Of a stretch of 64,000 nt of DNA, positions 20,287 through 29,360 are shown piece after piece (positions within the stretch are counted from its first letter, which is position 1; every line of letters starts with the position of its first letter). The stretch comes from Halobacteriovorax marinus. GTDB lineage: Bacteria; Bdellovibrionota; Bacteriovoracia; Bacteriovoracales; Bacteriovoracaceae. Where the stretch lies: assembly GCA_002163155.1 (NCBI GenBank), contig MAAO01000008.1, positions 267,354 to 331,353 of the forward strand, given 5' to 3'. The notes beneath the pieces are model-generated. The model ran no database searches and was not told the DNA's origin. It worked only from the letters and a program-made list of their open reading frames with translations. The translations under genes were made by a program, and so were the position numbers.

Positions 20287-20835
20287 TTATTCTAATTCAA
20301 GCTCAAGTAAAATGTTTTGAATTGTTGCTTTTGCTCTTTCTGGATTTGATTCAATATTTACCAAAGTATCAATTAACATAATTCTAAGTCTCTCTTCAGA
20401 TAACCCTTGAACATAATCATGTCCTTCGACATTCTGATACATTTCTTCTTCAGAACAAAGATCTGCCACTGAATTTGATGACATTCCTTGTATCCTTGCT
20501 ATATTAATACAGGCCGCGGTTTCAGATGAAGCATTCTTGCAAGCAATTGCCACAGAATTTGAACTCATTCCCTTCGTTCTCGCAATATTTATACAGACTG
20601 AAGTATTTGGGGTTGCATTTTTACAAGCAATTCCAACAGACTTAGAGGACATTCCTTTGATTCTTGCTATATTTATACAAGAAGTTGTGTGTTCTGTTGG
20701 ACTTGAACAAACAACAGCAACTGACTTTGAAGACATACCTTTAATTCTAGCAATATTGATACATTGTGCTTTATATCCTGCTGAGATATTTATTGAGATA
20801 AATAAGGTAATAATCACAAGTGATAGCTTCTTCAT
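20287..20835 (-). CDS. Secreted protein of four tandem 28-aa Cys-containing repeats
   Basis: Signal peptide then 4x CINIAR.[KQ]GMSS.SVA..C. Confidence 0.8.
   Translation of the reverse strand: MKKLSLVIITLFISINISAGYKAQCINIARIKGMSSKSVAVVCSSPTEHTTSCINIARIKGMSSKSVGIACKNATPNTSVCINIARTKGMSSNSVAIACKNASSETAACINIARIQGMSSNSVADLCSEEEMYQNVEGHDYVQGLSEERLRIMLIDTLVNIESNPERAKATIQNILLELELE
20428..20763 (-). repeat. Four tandem 84-bp coding repeats
   Basis: Residues 25-136 of the 182-aa protein, each unit exactly 28 aa. Confidence 0.9.
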
Positions 20836-21269
20836 TCTTACTCCGGATTGTATTGGTTTATTTTTCTATTATAAATATATTCTGATTAATATTACAGAGA
20901 GATTGAAGTATCTATAAAGGTGTCCAAAGTTTATACGTCTTATAGCCGTAGTCAAATTACTCTAAGTGTAGGAAATCTATACAAGTGAGTGTTATAAGGT
21001 CTTATATCGACAGAGTTTTTGTAATTTTGATTTAAGTAGTAGTGCTAAAACTTGACAAATTATGCACCAAAAAGACCCATCTCGGTTCTTGAAATAAATC
21101 GTTACTAATTGAATAATGAGGTTACAAAGCCGTTAATAGCAGAGGATTTAGAGTGAGAAAAAGGAAGAGTATCTAAATAAATCCTTCATTTAAAGCAACA
21201 CCTTTCATATATCGAAATCGTAAACCGATTTAGCATTCATAAGTTCTATCAAAAAAGAGGAGCTAAGAA

Positions 21270-22661
21270 ATCGAACTAATAACCGTCTATCTAGCAGTAC
21301 AAGCAGGAAATGCTATTTTCTCAGGTATCCTATGGCTTTTAAACAAAAAGCAAAAATCATATCTGTACTTAACCCTACTTTGGATAGGGAACTCCCTTAA
21401 CTTTGCAGGTCAGTTAGTATTTAATGGTAACGATGTCATGATGGCGCTCACTATGGGATTTTATACTATATGCTCCTATTCCCTAGTAAAGCTTTATAGT
21501 TATTCAGTAGACGATCACAACTACCCTTTTAAAAGGTTTTCCTACGTGTTTTGTTTTAGCTTCTTAGCTACTATAACGGCTCATGAAGCAGGGCTAAGCT
21601 TTACACTTATTTCTCTTCCAATGGCCCTTGGAGTAACCTATCCACTACTCTATTTATCATTTCAAAAGATTCTGCCAAATTGGAAAAAGGTAGATTACTT
21701 TCAAAAAATGTTCGCCATTATTATAATTTTAAATTCTATTCATTTTTTAGACTATCCATTCTTAAGAAAGAATCCTGATTTTGCGTCAATTGGCTTTGGA
21801 CTTGCTTTTGTATTTATGTTTGTCTTTACGATCTTTCTTCCAGCATTTGTTTCAAAATTCCTAGAAAAACAAAATGTTCATATCTTAGAAGAGAAAGTAA
21901 AATTACGAACTACAGAGCTAAATATCCTTAAAAATGAAAAAGCACAACTTGTAAATATTCTGTGTCACGATCTGGCTAACCCACTAATGATAATTGACAT
22001 GCATATTAGTAATAACTTAAAAAAAGAAGAAAGTTGTGAAAAGGTATTAAAAACTAATAAAAGAACAAAATTCGCCATAGGACAAATTAAATCAATGTTA
22101 AACCAAGTAAGACAGATGGCATCAGTTGAAGATGGTAAATCAAATGTTGAATTGAGTCCTACAAATCCAGAACTTATACTACAGGCATGTAGAGAACTAT
22201 TTACAGAAAGAGGCGACGCCAAAGGTTTATCATTAACGTTTTGTAATGAAATTATTACAGATAGCTACTTTCTCTCAAATCATGTCATTTTAGTTAATGA
22301 AATCCTTTCAAACTTTCTTTCAAATGCCATAAAGTTTACTCGCACCGGGGGAAGTATTGCTCTCTCTCTAGAGGAGTGTCATAAAGAAGAAAAAATCAGA
22401 ATAAGAATTAGCGATTCTGGTCTTGGAATGAATGAGAATAAAATTAAAGCAATTCTTGAAAAGAATAAGAGAACAGAGCTTGGTACAAGTGGAGAAAAAG
22501 GAACAGGTCTAGGCCTTTCTGTTGCCTTATTCTATATTGATAAGATCGAGGGCAAACTTGATATAACCAGTAGACCCATAGAGACTAATCCTAATAATAG
22601 CGGAACTGATATTACAATTTCAATCGATAGAATTATTAACTCTTCAGCTAAGGCCTCATAG
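21270..22661 (+). CDS. Membrane histidine kinase; probable ATC start
   Basis: ORF track gives 21438, but the open frame extends upstream to a stop at 21264; GAGGAG at 21257-21262 then ATC at 21270; extension aligns with the N-terminus of the kinase at 51743..53131; HDLANP H-box, GTGLGLS G-box. Confidence 0.75.
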   Translation: MELITVYLAVQAGNAIFSGILWLLNKKQKSYLYLTLLWIGNSLNFAGQLVFNGNDVMMALTMGFYTICSYSLVKLYSYSVDDHNYPFKRFSYVFCFSFLATITAHEAGLSFTLISLPMALGVTYPLLYLSFQKILPNWKKVDYFQKMFAIIIILNSIHFLDYPFLRKNPDFASIGFGLAFVFMFVFTIFLPAFVSKFLEKQNVHILEEKVKLRTTELNILKNEKAQLVNILCHDLANPLMIIDMHISNNLKKEESCEKVLKTNKRTKFAIGQIKSMLNQVRQMASVEDGKSNVELSPTNPELILQACRELFTERGDAKGLSLTFCNEIITDSYFLSNHVILVNEILSNFLSNAIKFTRTGGSIALSLEECHKEEKIRIRISDSGLGMNENKIKAILEKNKRTELGTSGEKGTGLGLSVALFYIDKIEGKLDITSRPIETNPNNSGTDITISIDRIINSSAKAS

Positions 22662-22746
22662 ACTTATATCAAGATATTTATCTTTCGATGAACATTATAT
22701 ATGTGATAACCTATATGAAAACTCAACTAACATATAGGATAAGGTC

Positions 22747-23544
22747 TTGTTCAAACTTGTATTTATCATATTTACCATTATTTCTTTTACTCAATGTGCC
22801 TATGGGAAGTCAGAAGTAATAAAGATGGGGTTTTACACTGTAGAACCTCATACTATCGTATGCGAAAAACCTAATAAACCTTGTGGTGCAATGGTTGAAT
22901 ATGTTGAAAAATACTTAGCACCAAATTTGAAAATTAAGATAGATTGGGTGGGACCTATGTCTATTCTAAGGGCAGTTGAACAGCTATTGAAGAAGAAGAT
23001 TGATTCATTCCCTCTAGCTGGTAAAATTGTAGGGTCAAGTAATAAAAATTTTGCTGAACTTACAAAGAATAAAACTCATGGTGGTAAATGGTTCTTGATG
23101 ACTACTAAAAACTTTAAGAAAAAGGAAATACAAAGTTCCAAAGACCTTTATGGACTAAATATTGGCTTCTATCATTCATTAAAATCTTTTGACCACCCTT
23201 TCTTAAGCGACAAGAATATAAAACTTCATAATATGACTGGATCGAGATGGTTTGAAAGAAATTTTCTTATGACTGAAATGAAGAGATTTGATTCAGTTAT
23301 AATGCCAGAAGAAGCACCAATTCGCTATATGCTAAAGAAATATAAAGCAGCACATAAGTACAAAGTGATTCAAATTCCAGGACTTGAGATAGATTTTCAT
23401 TTTGCTATTTCAAATAGTGATAAGGCCAAGAGGTTCAAGGTTGCTCTAGACAAAGCAATTGAAAAGGCCCCAATCACTTATGAGGCCTATTTAGAATATT
23501 ATCTAAAGAACAAAGTTCATTTTGATAAATTTAATATGAATTAA
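22747..23544 (+). CDS. Orphan periplasmic SBP (SBP_bac_3-like)
   Basis: Signal peptide, VIKMGFYTVEPHTI...; TTG start; downstream of kinase; no permease. Confidence 0.7.
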   Translation: MFKLVFIIFTIISFTQCAYGKSEVIKMGFYTVEPHTIVCEKPNKPCGAMVEYVEKYLAPNLKIKIDWVGPMSILRAVEQLLKKKIDSFPLAGKIVGSSNKNFAELTKNKTHGGKWFLMTTKNFKKKEIQSSKDLYGLNIGFYHSLKSFDHPFLSDKNIKLHNMTGSRWFERNFLMTEMKRFDSVIMPEEAPIRYMLKKYKAAHKYKVIQIPGLEIDFHFAISNSDKAKRFKVALDKAIEKAPITYEAYLEYYLKNKVHFDKFNMN

Positions 23545-23583
23545 AAACTAAATGAACAAACCTTTCCTAGAAGTGAAAGGTAA

Positions 23584-23601
23584 GGCCGAGATAGCTCGGC
23601 C
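23584..23601. other. Short intergenic hairpin between convergent genes
   Basis: GGCCGAG-ATAG-CTCGGCC; preceded by CCTTTC...GAAAGG. Confidence 0.55.
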
Positions 23602-23608
23602 ATGAATG

Positions 23609-24538
23609 CTAAAGAGAAACTTCGAAATATCTAGATGAAAATGTATCTAAATTTGAATTGTATTTTTTAAAACAAGATCTAATTTTCCCATTACTAAGTA
23701 ACGGTTTTCCAATAATCTCATGTCCATCAAAGAACCATCTTCTCTTCATAGGCCAAAAATATTTTGCTTTAAGTAATTTATTTAAATCATATTCAAATAT
23801 CAAATGAAGGTTTTGTGAAAATAACTTTCCATCAACAAAGTCTAGGGAAGGCTCATGCAAAGCTTCTCTTCTTGTGTTTATAGAGGTTGTTTTAATTTTT
23901 TCAAGAGTTATTAAGTCTGCAACAAGTAGGCCCTCAAAAGCTCTCTTCTTAGATCCATAATTATAAGTCACATTATCGTAAGCAAGAAGTATTTTATCTT
24001 CCCATATTGCTAGGCCAGTTGCTCTAGAAATATGCCCTTTCTTATGTGGTAGAGAATATTCATTATGATCAACCATTTCACCAGTCTTCTTATTTAAAAC
24101 AATTAAACCAAGTGAACCATGAGCAATAAAAATTTTATCCTGAATAATTTCAATTTCAGAGGCTCTTTGATGTTTAAGAGAAATATTATCTTTACTTGTT
24201 TTGAAAATTGTAAGCTCATTTAAAGAGAGCTTATCGAGCACTAAAATAGAGTTATTCGATAAGGCGTAGAGTTTATCTCCACTTTCTTTTAGGTCATGTA
24301 TTTTAAGATCAAGCTGATCTAATGTCTTTATCTCGTCATTATCAAGTTTAGTAATGAAGTTTCCATTTTTTCTTGTTTTCCCAAAGATAAAAGTACTTGA
24401 TCCTTCATAGAGTTTGATAAGGTTCTGCGATGACCTTCCATCAATTGTGATAATTGCATCTTTACATAATTTTTCTAAGTAAGTAGCTGCAATTGAATAC
24501 TGGCTAAATGTAAGTAAGATTAAAACTAACGCTTTCAT
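23609..24538 (-). CDS. Secreted beta-propeller-like protein
   Basis: ATG at 24538 with GGAGACTCCT upstream gives signal peptide MKALVLILLTFSQYSIAA; repeated strand-like segments. Confidence 0.55.
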   Translation of the reverse strand: MKALVLILLTFSQYSIAATYLEKLCKDAIITIDGRSSQNLIKLYEGSSTFIFGKTRKNGNFITKLDNDEIKTLDQLDLKIHDLKESGDKLYALSNNSILVLDKLSLNELTIFKTSKDNISLKHQRASEIEIIQDKIFIAHGSLGLIVLNKKTGEMVDHNEYSLPHKKGHISRATGLAIWEDKILLAYDNVTYNYGSKKRAFEGLLVADLITLEKIKTTSINTRREALHEPSLDFVDGKLFSQNLHLIFEYDLNKLLKAKYFWPMKRRWFFDGHEIIGKPLLSNGKIRSCFKKYNSNLDTFSSRYFEVSL

Positions 24539-24738
24539 AGGAGTCTCCAAAAATAAGTATCTATTAAAGATAACAGGCCTAAGAATAATTAGCAAACATA
24601 GAGCAATACCCGAGTACAAACATAAACTTAAAAACAGGAACGAGATGACTCAAGTAAAATACTTCGGATAGTAATCTGAAGATAAATTTATATTCTTAAA
24701 GCTATCTGTGACTTTTATTAATGATAAAATAGACAATA

Positions 24739-26541
24739 ATGGACGAACACTCAACCCTAGACTTTCATTTTACCTGCGAAGAAGAGAACTTTGATTCTCT
24801 TCGTGAATACTTCATAGAAGGTATCAATATTGACTGTCAAGATGATGATGGCGAGACAGCTCTGTTCAATGCAATAACTAATCAATCCATGCGCATAGCA
24901 GACATTCTCCTCTCACTAGGAGCAAATCCAAGCCTTGGAAATACTAAGAGTGATTACCCTCTACATATTGCTGTAGAAGCTCAGAATATGTACCTAGTGA
25001 AACTTCTACTATGGAACGGAGCGAGAAGTATGATCGATGAGAGGAATTCCTGTGGAGATACCTGTCTTCGTATAGCTTGTAAGTTAAACAATGATGAGAT
25101 CGTTCAAATGCTACTCAATTTTGGCGCTAAACCAAATAAGAGTCTAGAAGAGAAAAATGAATTAGACATGGCCTTTGAACAAGAGAATCAAAGTCTTATC
25201 AAAAGTCTTGTCAGTGTCACTGATGTAGAGAGTTTAAATACAAAGAATCAATTCGGCGAAGACTATGTTGAGTTAGCAATAAAGCTCAAGGCTCCAGAGC
25301 TCATAAAACACCTCATCAAACATGGTTCTAAAATTGATGAGAGCCTCATTTCAAAGTTATCAGTAGACAATGAGCAAGATTTCATCGATTCCCTACTCGA
25401 CATGATAGAGAATGAGCTTGAAGATGAATTCATTGACCAAGAAGATCAAAAAGTTTATCTCTCAAATTTAAAACAATGGATAGAAGACGAGAACACTTGG
25501 GTAAATGGACTCCAAACACTTTCTGAAGAATTGATTAAAATAAAAGGTATGAAGTGTGAGTTCAAAGAGAAAATTGAAATAGTTAAAGGAAAAGTTGAAC
25601 TCAACCTCAGTATGATGTCCCTTGAATCTAGAGTTGAACACATTAGAGATTATATAAGAATAAAAGGAAAACCAATCATAGAAAGTGAAAGTATTGCTAT
25701 AAAGGTAGCGCAACCTATACCACCCAAGAAAGAGGTACCTGAAGTAAACAATGCTAAAGATCAAGTTTCCCTAGATTTTGAGCTGGCACTTAAGGATCAA
25801 AATATAGAAAAACTCACAGAGCTGTTAGATAGTAATTTATTACAAAGAAGTTTTAAAGTTGACGCCAATACGCCTGCGCTACTCTACGCTTCTACTACAA
25901 ACAATCTTCAACTATTTCACCTACTTTTTAGAAATAAAGTCTACAACAATCAACTTAAAGAATTAAAGTACTGCTGGAAAATTGCAAAGAAGCACGAAAA
26001 TCAAAACATCGTGGCCTATTTAAAAATTTTAGGTTTTCCCGATCCTCCTCTTGCAAAAAGCGGCAAAAATGTAGATCCAAAGAATGAGCTCTTCTTAGCC
26101 TGCAAACTCAATGATGTGGAATTTCTCGAAGAGAAATTAGAAGAGGGTCTAAACCTCGATGGTTTTTACAACCATGAAACTCTGCTCACTCTAGCAGGCA
26201 GATCCGGAGCAGAAAATTGCCTAAAATACATATTAGCAAATGGTGGCAAAGTTAATTTAAAAAATGAAAAGGATGAGACCGCTCTCTTTACAGCTGTCCT
26301 AAAAGAGAGTCCGCAGTGTGTTGATATACTCATTGCTGCAGGAGCGAAACTAGACTCCTGGAACAAAGGACTTACCCCTCTTATGATGGCAGCGGCGAAA
26401 GGTAACAGTAATATCGTCTTTAAACTTCTCACAGCTGGAGCTGATAAATCCAAGAAAACTACAAAAGGAATAAGTGCAGAACGAATGGCAAAAGTAAAAG
26501 GCCACGAAGAGACAGTACTTTTAATAGAGCGATGGAAATAG
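24739..26541 (+). CDS. Ankyrin-repeat protein with KG-motif segment
   Basis: DDDGETALFNAITNQSMRIADILLSLGANPSLGN and further ANK units at both ends; ELIKIKGMKCEFKEKIEIVKG centrally. Confidence 0.85.
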   Translation: MDEHSTLDFHFTCEEENFDSLREYFIEGINIDCQDDDGETALFNAITNQSMRIADILLSLGANPSLGNTKSDYPLHIAVEAQNMYLVKLLLWNGARSMIDERNSCGDTCLRIACKLNNDEIVQMLLNFGAKPNKSLEEKNELDMAFEQENQSLIKSLVSVTDVESLNTKNQFGEDYVELAIKLKAPELIKHLIKHGSKIDESLISKLSVDNEQDFIDSLLDMIENELEDEFIDQEDQKVYLSNLKQWIEDENTWVNGLQTLSEELIKIKGMKCEFKEKIEIVKGKVELNLSMMSLESRVEHIRDYIRIKGKPIIESESIAIKVAQPIPPKKEVPEVNNAKDQVSLDFELALKDQNIEKLTELLDSNLLQRSFKVDANTPALLYASTTNNLQLFHLLFRNKVYNNQLKELKYCWKIAKKHENQNIVAYLKILGFPDPPLAKSGKNVDPKNELFLACKLNDVEFLEEKLEEGLNLDGFYNHETLLTLAGRSGAENCLKYILANGGKVNLKNEKDETALFTAVLKESPQCVDILIAAGAKLDSWNKGLTPLMMAAAKGNSNIVFKLLTAGADKSKKTTKGISAERMAKVKGHEETVLLIERWK

Positions 26542-27437
26542 ATTTTAAATTTAAGATTTATCAAAAAGAAGACTTTGTTCATATTGTTCTTAGTGATGAA
26601 CTAAAGGCCTCATCCATTGAACTATTTAGTGAAGAGGTGATTAATTACCTTGTATTCCCTCAAAGTGTAGTCATTAATTTCTTTGCTGTGGATAGTGTTT
26701 CAGATGAATGGATAGATTATCTTATTAAATTTAAAAACTTTATTGAGCTCTGTGGTAAGAAGTGCTCACTTATCTATATTAACCATATCGAATCTACTCT
26801 AAGTTCACTAAAAGAAAATGAAGAACAAATTGTTCACTCCATCTCAAGGTCACAATACTTAGGAATCAATTCATGTTATGTAGAACAAGACGAAAAGAAC
26901 CTTTCCTACGCTAATATCATGAACTACCTTGTTCACTATAATTATTTAAAGTTCACGGGAAATCTTCCTAACAAGGCCAAGAAACAATTACACACTAAAG
27001 TAGTTTTTGAATATGACATTTTCTCATACTTTGAAGTGAATGCTAAGGATTACTCCTTCATCCTCTCATTTGAGTTTGATAAGTCTAACATTGATCACAA
27101 TCCCATTATCGTAGACAAAGTTAATTATAAATTGGAAGTCACAAGTTTTCTACTCGACCTCAAAGAACACCTCTATATAGTTTTTGGAAGTACAGAGGGC
27201 TTCAAATCGAATAACCCAAGAATCACTGATTCAGAAAATGTCAGTGAAATTAGACTTAGAAACGAAAAAGAAAATGTTCCCATCTCAGAAACTAAACAAT
27301 TTCTCATCCCTCTAAAGCTAAATGAAGACTGCGTTGTCACAATCGGTCTCTATCTTCCTAAAAAATTAGAACTTCTTGAGAGATTCTTTCTAAGGTCAGG
27401 AATCTATAATTTAAAAGATGAACAGAAAAGTCTTTAG
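26532..27437 (+). CDS. STAS-like domain protein, translationally coupled to ankyrin gene
   Basis: N-terminal ~100 aa STAS-like (VHIVLSDELKASSIELFSEEVINYL..VVINFFAVDSVSDEWIDYLIKF); 10-nt overlap with upstream CDS. Confidence 0.5.
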   Translation: MEIDFKFKIYQKEDFVHIVLSDELKASSIELFSEEVINYLVFPQSVVINFFAVDSVSDEWIDYLIKFKNFIELCGKKCSLIYINHIESTLSSLKENEEQIVHSISRSQYLGINSCYVEQDEKNLSYANIMNYLVHYNYLKFTGNLPNKAKKQLHTKVVFEYDIFSYFEVNAKDYSFILSFEFDKSNIDHNPIIVDKVNYKLEVTSFLLDLKEHLYIVFGSTEGFKSNNPRITDSENVSEIRLRNEKENVPISETKQFLIPLKLNEDCVVTIGLYLPKKLELLERFFLRSGIYNLKDEQKSL

Positions 27438-27482
27438 AAACAATCAAAGAGAATTGTGCCCACTTTCTGTCCACCCTAACAA

Positions 27483-28415
27483 TTATTTAACTAAAAACTG
27501 TACTTCGAGTTCAATTTCTTCAGAATCTTTTGAAACTGTAATGTATTTTTCTATGAGTGGATGATTCCCGGGTTCAAAACCGCTCTTTGGAAACCAATTT
27601 TTATAAATTTCTAAATAGAGTTGTAAGAGTTTTGAGCTATCTCCCTTAAAATAGAAACAAGCATACTTACCTTTTGGAAATTTCTTAACATTAAAGTCAT
27701 CACCAACCTTAATCCCCTCCTCCAGTAATACACAAGCATCATAACGACACTTATCCTCTGGAGTTATTTGCGGATTATCATGACCAATTCCAAACATTTC
27801 AAATCGTTCTCTTTCCATTGGAAGATACATCGCTTTTTCAATGAGTTTCTCCCAAGTGCTATGAATTGATTCTTTTACATATCCTTTTTCACTTCTAAGA
27901 TAAATGACTTCTCTTTCTGCTATATCCTTAATTTCAGCGTTCATTAGAACCTCCTTATAATGTTCCAAACTTATTTTTATAAGCTCTGGATCAGGATATA
28001 GGTCCGTAACGTTAAAATCTTTTCCATATTTGCTTTTGATTTTTCCAATCTTGCTATTTTTAGACACTTTACCTTTAATAACATCTCCTGGAGTTACTCC
28101 AAAATAAATTTTAAAGGCCTTAGAGAGGTTTGCTTGGGTTGAATATCCACACATAAGAGAAATTTCTGCAATAGATGTATCACCCTTGGAATATGCAAGT
28201 AGACAAACCGCTTTCTCTAAACGTTTTCTCTTAATAAAATCCCCGGGGGTTTCTCCCATATATCCAGAAAAGATACGATGAAAGTGAAATTCACTTATTC
28301 CACAATGCCTAGAGACTTCCACCCAATTAAAACTCTCCTCCAAGTGATCTTGGATATATTTAATTGAGGCCATAATTTTTCTTTCATATTCATTCATTGA
28401 GGACAGTTTAACCAT
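27483..28415 (-). CDS. AraC-family regulator with GyrI-like effector-binding domain
   Basis: HTH: CGISEFHFHRIFSGYMGETPGDFIKRKRL / YSTQANLSKAFKIYFGVTPGD; C-terminal GyrI-like. Confidence 0.88.
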   Translation of the reverse strand: MVKLSSMNEYERKIMASIKYIQDHLEESFNWVEVSRHCGISEFHFHRIFSGYMGETPGDFIKRKRLEKAVCLLAYSKGDTSIAEISLMCGYSTQANLSKAFKIYFGVTPGDVIKGKVSKNSKIGKIKSKYGKDFNVTDLYPDPELIKISLEHYKEVLMNAEIKDIAEREVIYLRSEKGYVKESIHSTWEKLIEKAMYLPMERERFEMFGIGHDNPQITPEDKCRYDACVLLEEGIKVGDDFNVKKFPKGKYACFYFKGDSSKLLQLYLEIYKNWFPKSGFEPGNHPLIEKYITVSKDSEEIELEVQFLVK

Positions 28416-28448
28416 GTAGAGGAATTAAGTAAATTAATTCTTAAATAC

Positions 28449-28925
28449 TTACTTTCTAAGAGCTGAATAGTCATCATAGATCCAAACCATTCGATCGAGA
28501 AACCACATTTTACCTATATATAAAATGATAGTACCTAAGATAGTCATATGAATATCTTGATTTACGACACCCCATACTAAGTTGGCCAGACCTGAAAACG
28601 AGATAAGTGTTGTAAACTTAAGAACGAGGGAATGCTTTGCTTTAAATTTGTCACTGTCTTCATTTATCCAAACTTTCTCACCTAGAACAGCTTTTGAGGC
28701 CCACGAGGTTTGGAATGTAGGCTTTGAAAAAAGTCGAGGGTTAAGCCATAACCAGACAATGGAAGTGAATATAGGGATAACTGAAAATTTTCCAACGTAA
28801 TGAATACTCCAAAAGGCAGCAATTACAAATGGAAGAGTTGCGAAACGAGTCCACACGCTCCAAGGGTTAGAGTGCTTATCCCAGACTTCATCAGTCATAT
28901 AAAATATTTTTTGTAGAGTCTTCAT
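28449..28925 (-). CDS. DUF6653-like membrane protein
   Basis: 158 aa, TM-rich; HSNPWSVWTRF...IVWLWLNPRLFSKP. Confidence 0.55.
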   Translation of the reverse strand: MKTLQKIFYMTDEVWDKHSNPWSVWTRFATLPFVIAAFWSIHYVGKFSVIPIFTSIVWLWLNPRLFSKPTFQTSWASKAVLGEKVWINEDSDKFKAKHSLVLKFTTLISFSGLANLVWGVVNQDIHMTILGTIILYIGKMWFLDRMVWIYDDYSALRK

Positions 28926-28938
28926 TTTTTGGCCATAC

Positions 28939-29343
28939 TTATTTTAAATCAAACTCTAAAATCTTAGAGCAAATAATTTCATTATATCTGTCTATCATAG
29001 AGTCAACACAATAGGAATTACTCGTCTTTTTACAATAGAAGTATTCTTTTTTCACACTAACACATGTTTTCGTCCACTCAAAAGGTCTCTCTTTAAAGTG
29101 CTCACTCCATTTTTCTAGCTCTAGACCCATGAGTGTTTTCATACATTCTAAATCTTCGTAGTATCTCTTCCTATTTGATTTTGTACAAGCAGAAAGTTTA
29201 TGCTTCTTACAGTGAAAGTACTCAGTCTTAGTAGCGAGGCATAGGTATTGCGTGAGTGCAACTTTTTGACTTTCGAGCGATTCATCATTAGCAAGACTAA
29301 AATCAATTGTTAAAATATTTAGGAATATAAAAGCAATCAACAT
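28939..29343 (-). CDS. Secreted Cys-rich protein with two 4-Cys modules
   Basis: CLATKTEYFHCKKHKLSACTKSNRKRYYEDLEC and CVSVKKEYFYCKKTSNSYCVDSMIDRYNEIIC. Confidence 0.6.
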   Translation of the reverse strand: MLIAFIFLNILTIDFSLANDESLESQKVALTQYLCLATKTEYFHCKKHKLSACTKSNRKRYYEDLECMKTLMGLELEKWSEHFKERPFEWTKTCVSVKKEYFYCKKTSNSYCVDSMIDRYNEIICSKILEFDLK

Positions 29344-29360
29344 GAATATTTTCCTTTTAA

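Noticed and set aside
22747-23544. ABC transporter interpretation for the SBP-like genes
   Set aside because: No permease or ATPase gene near any of them in the window; signalling neighbours instead
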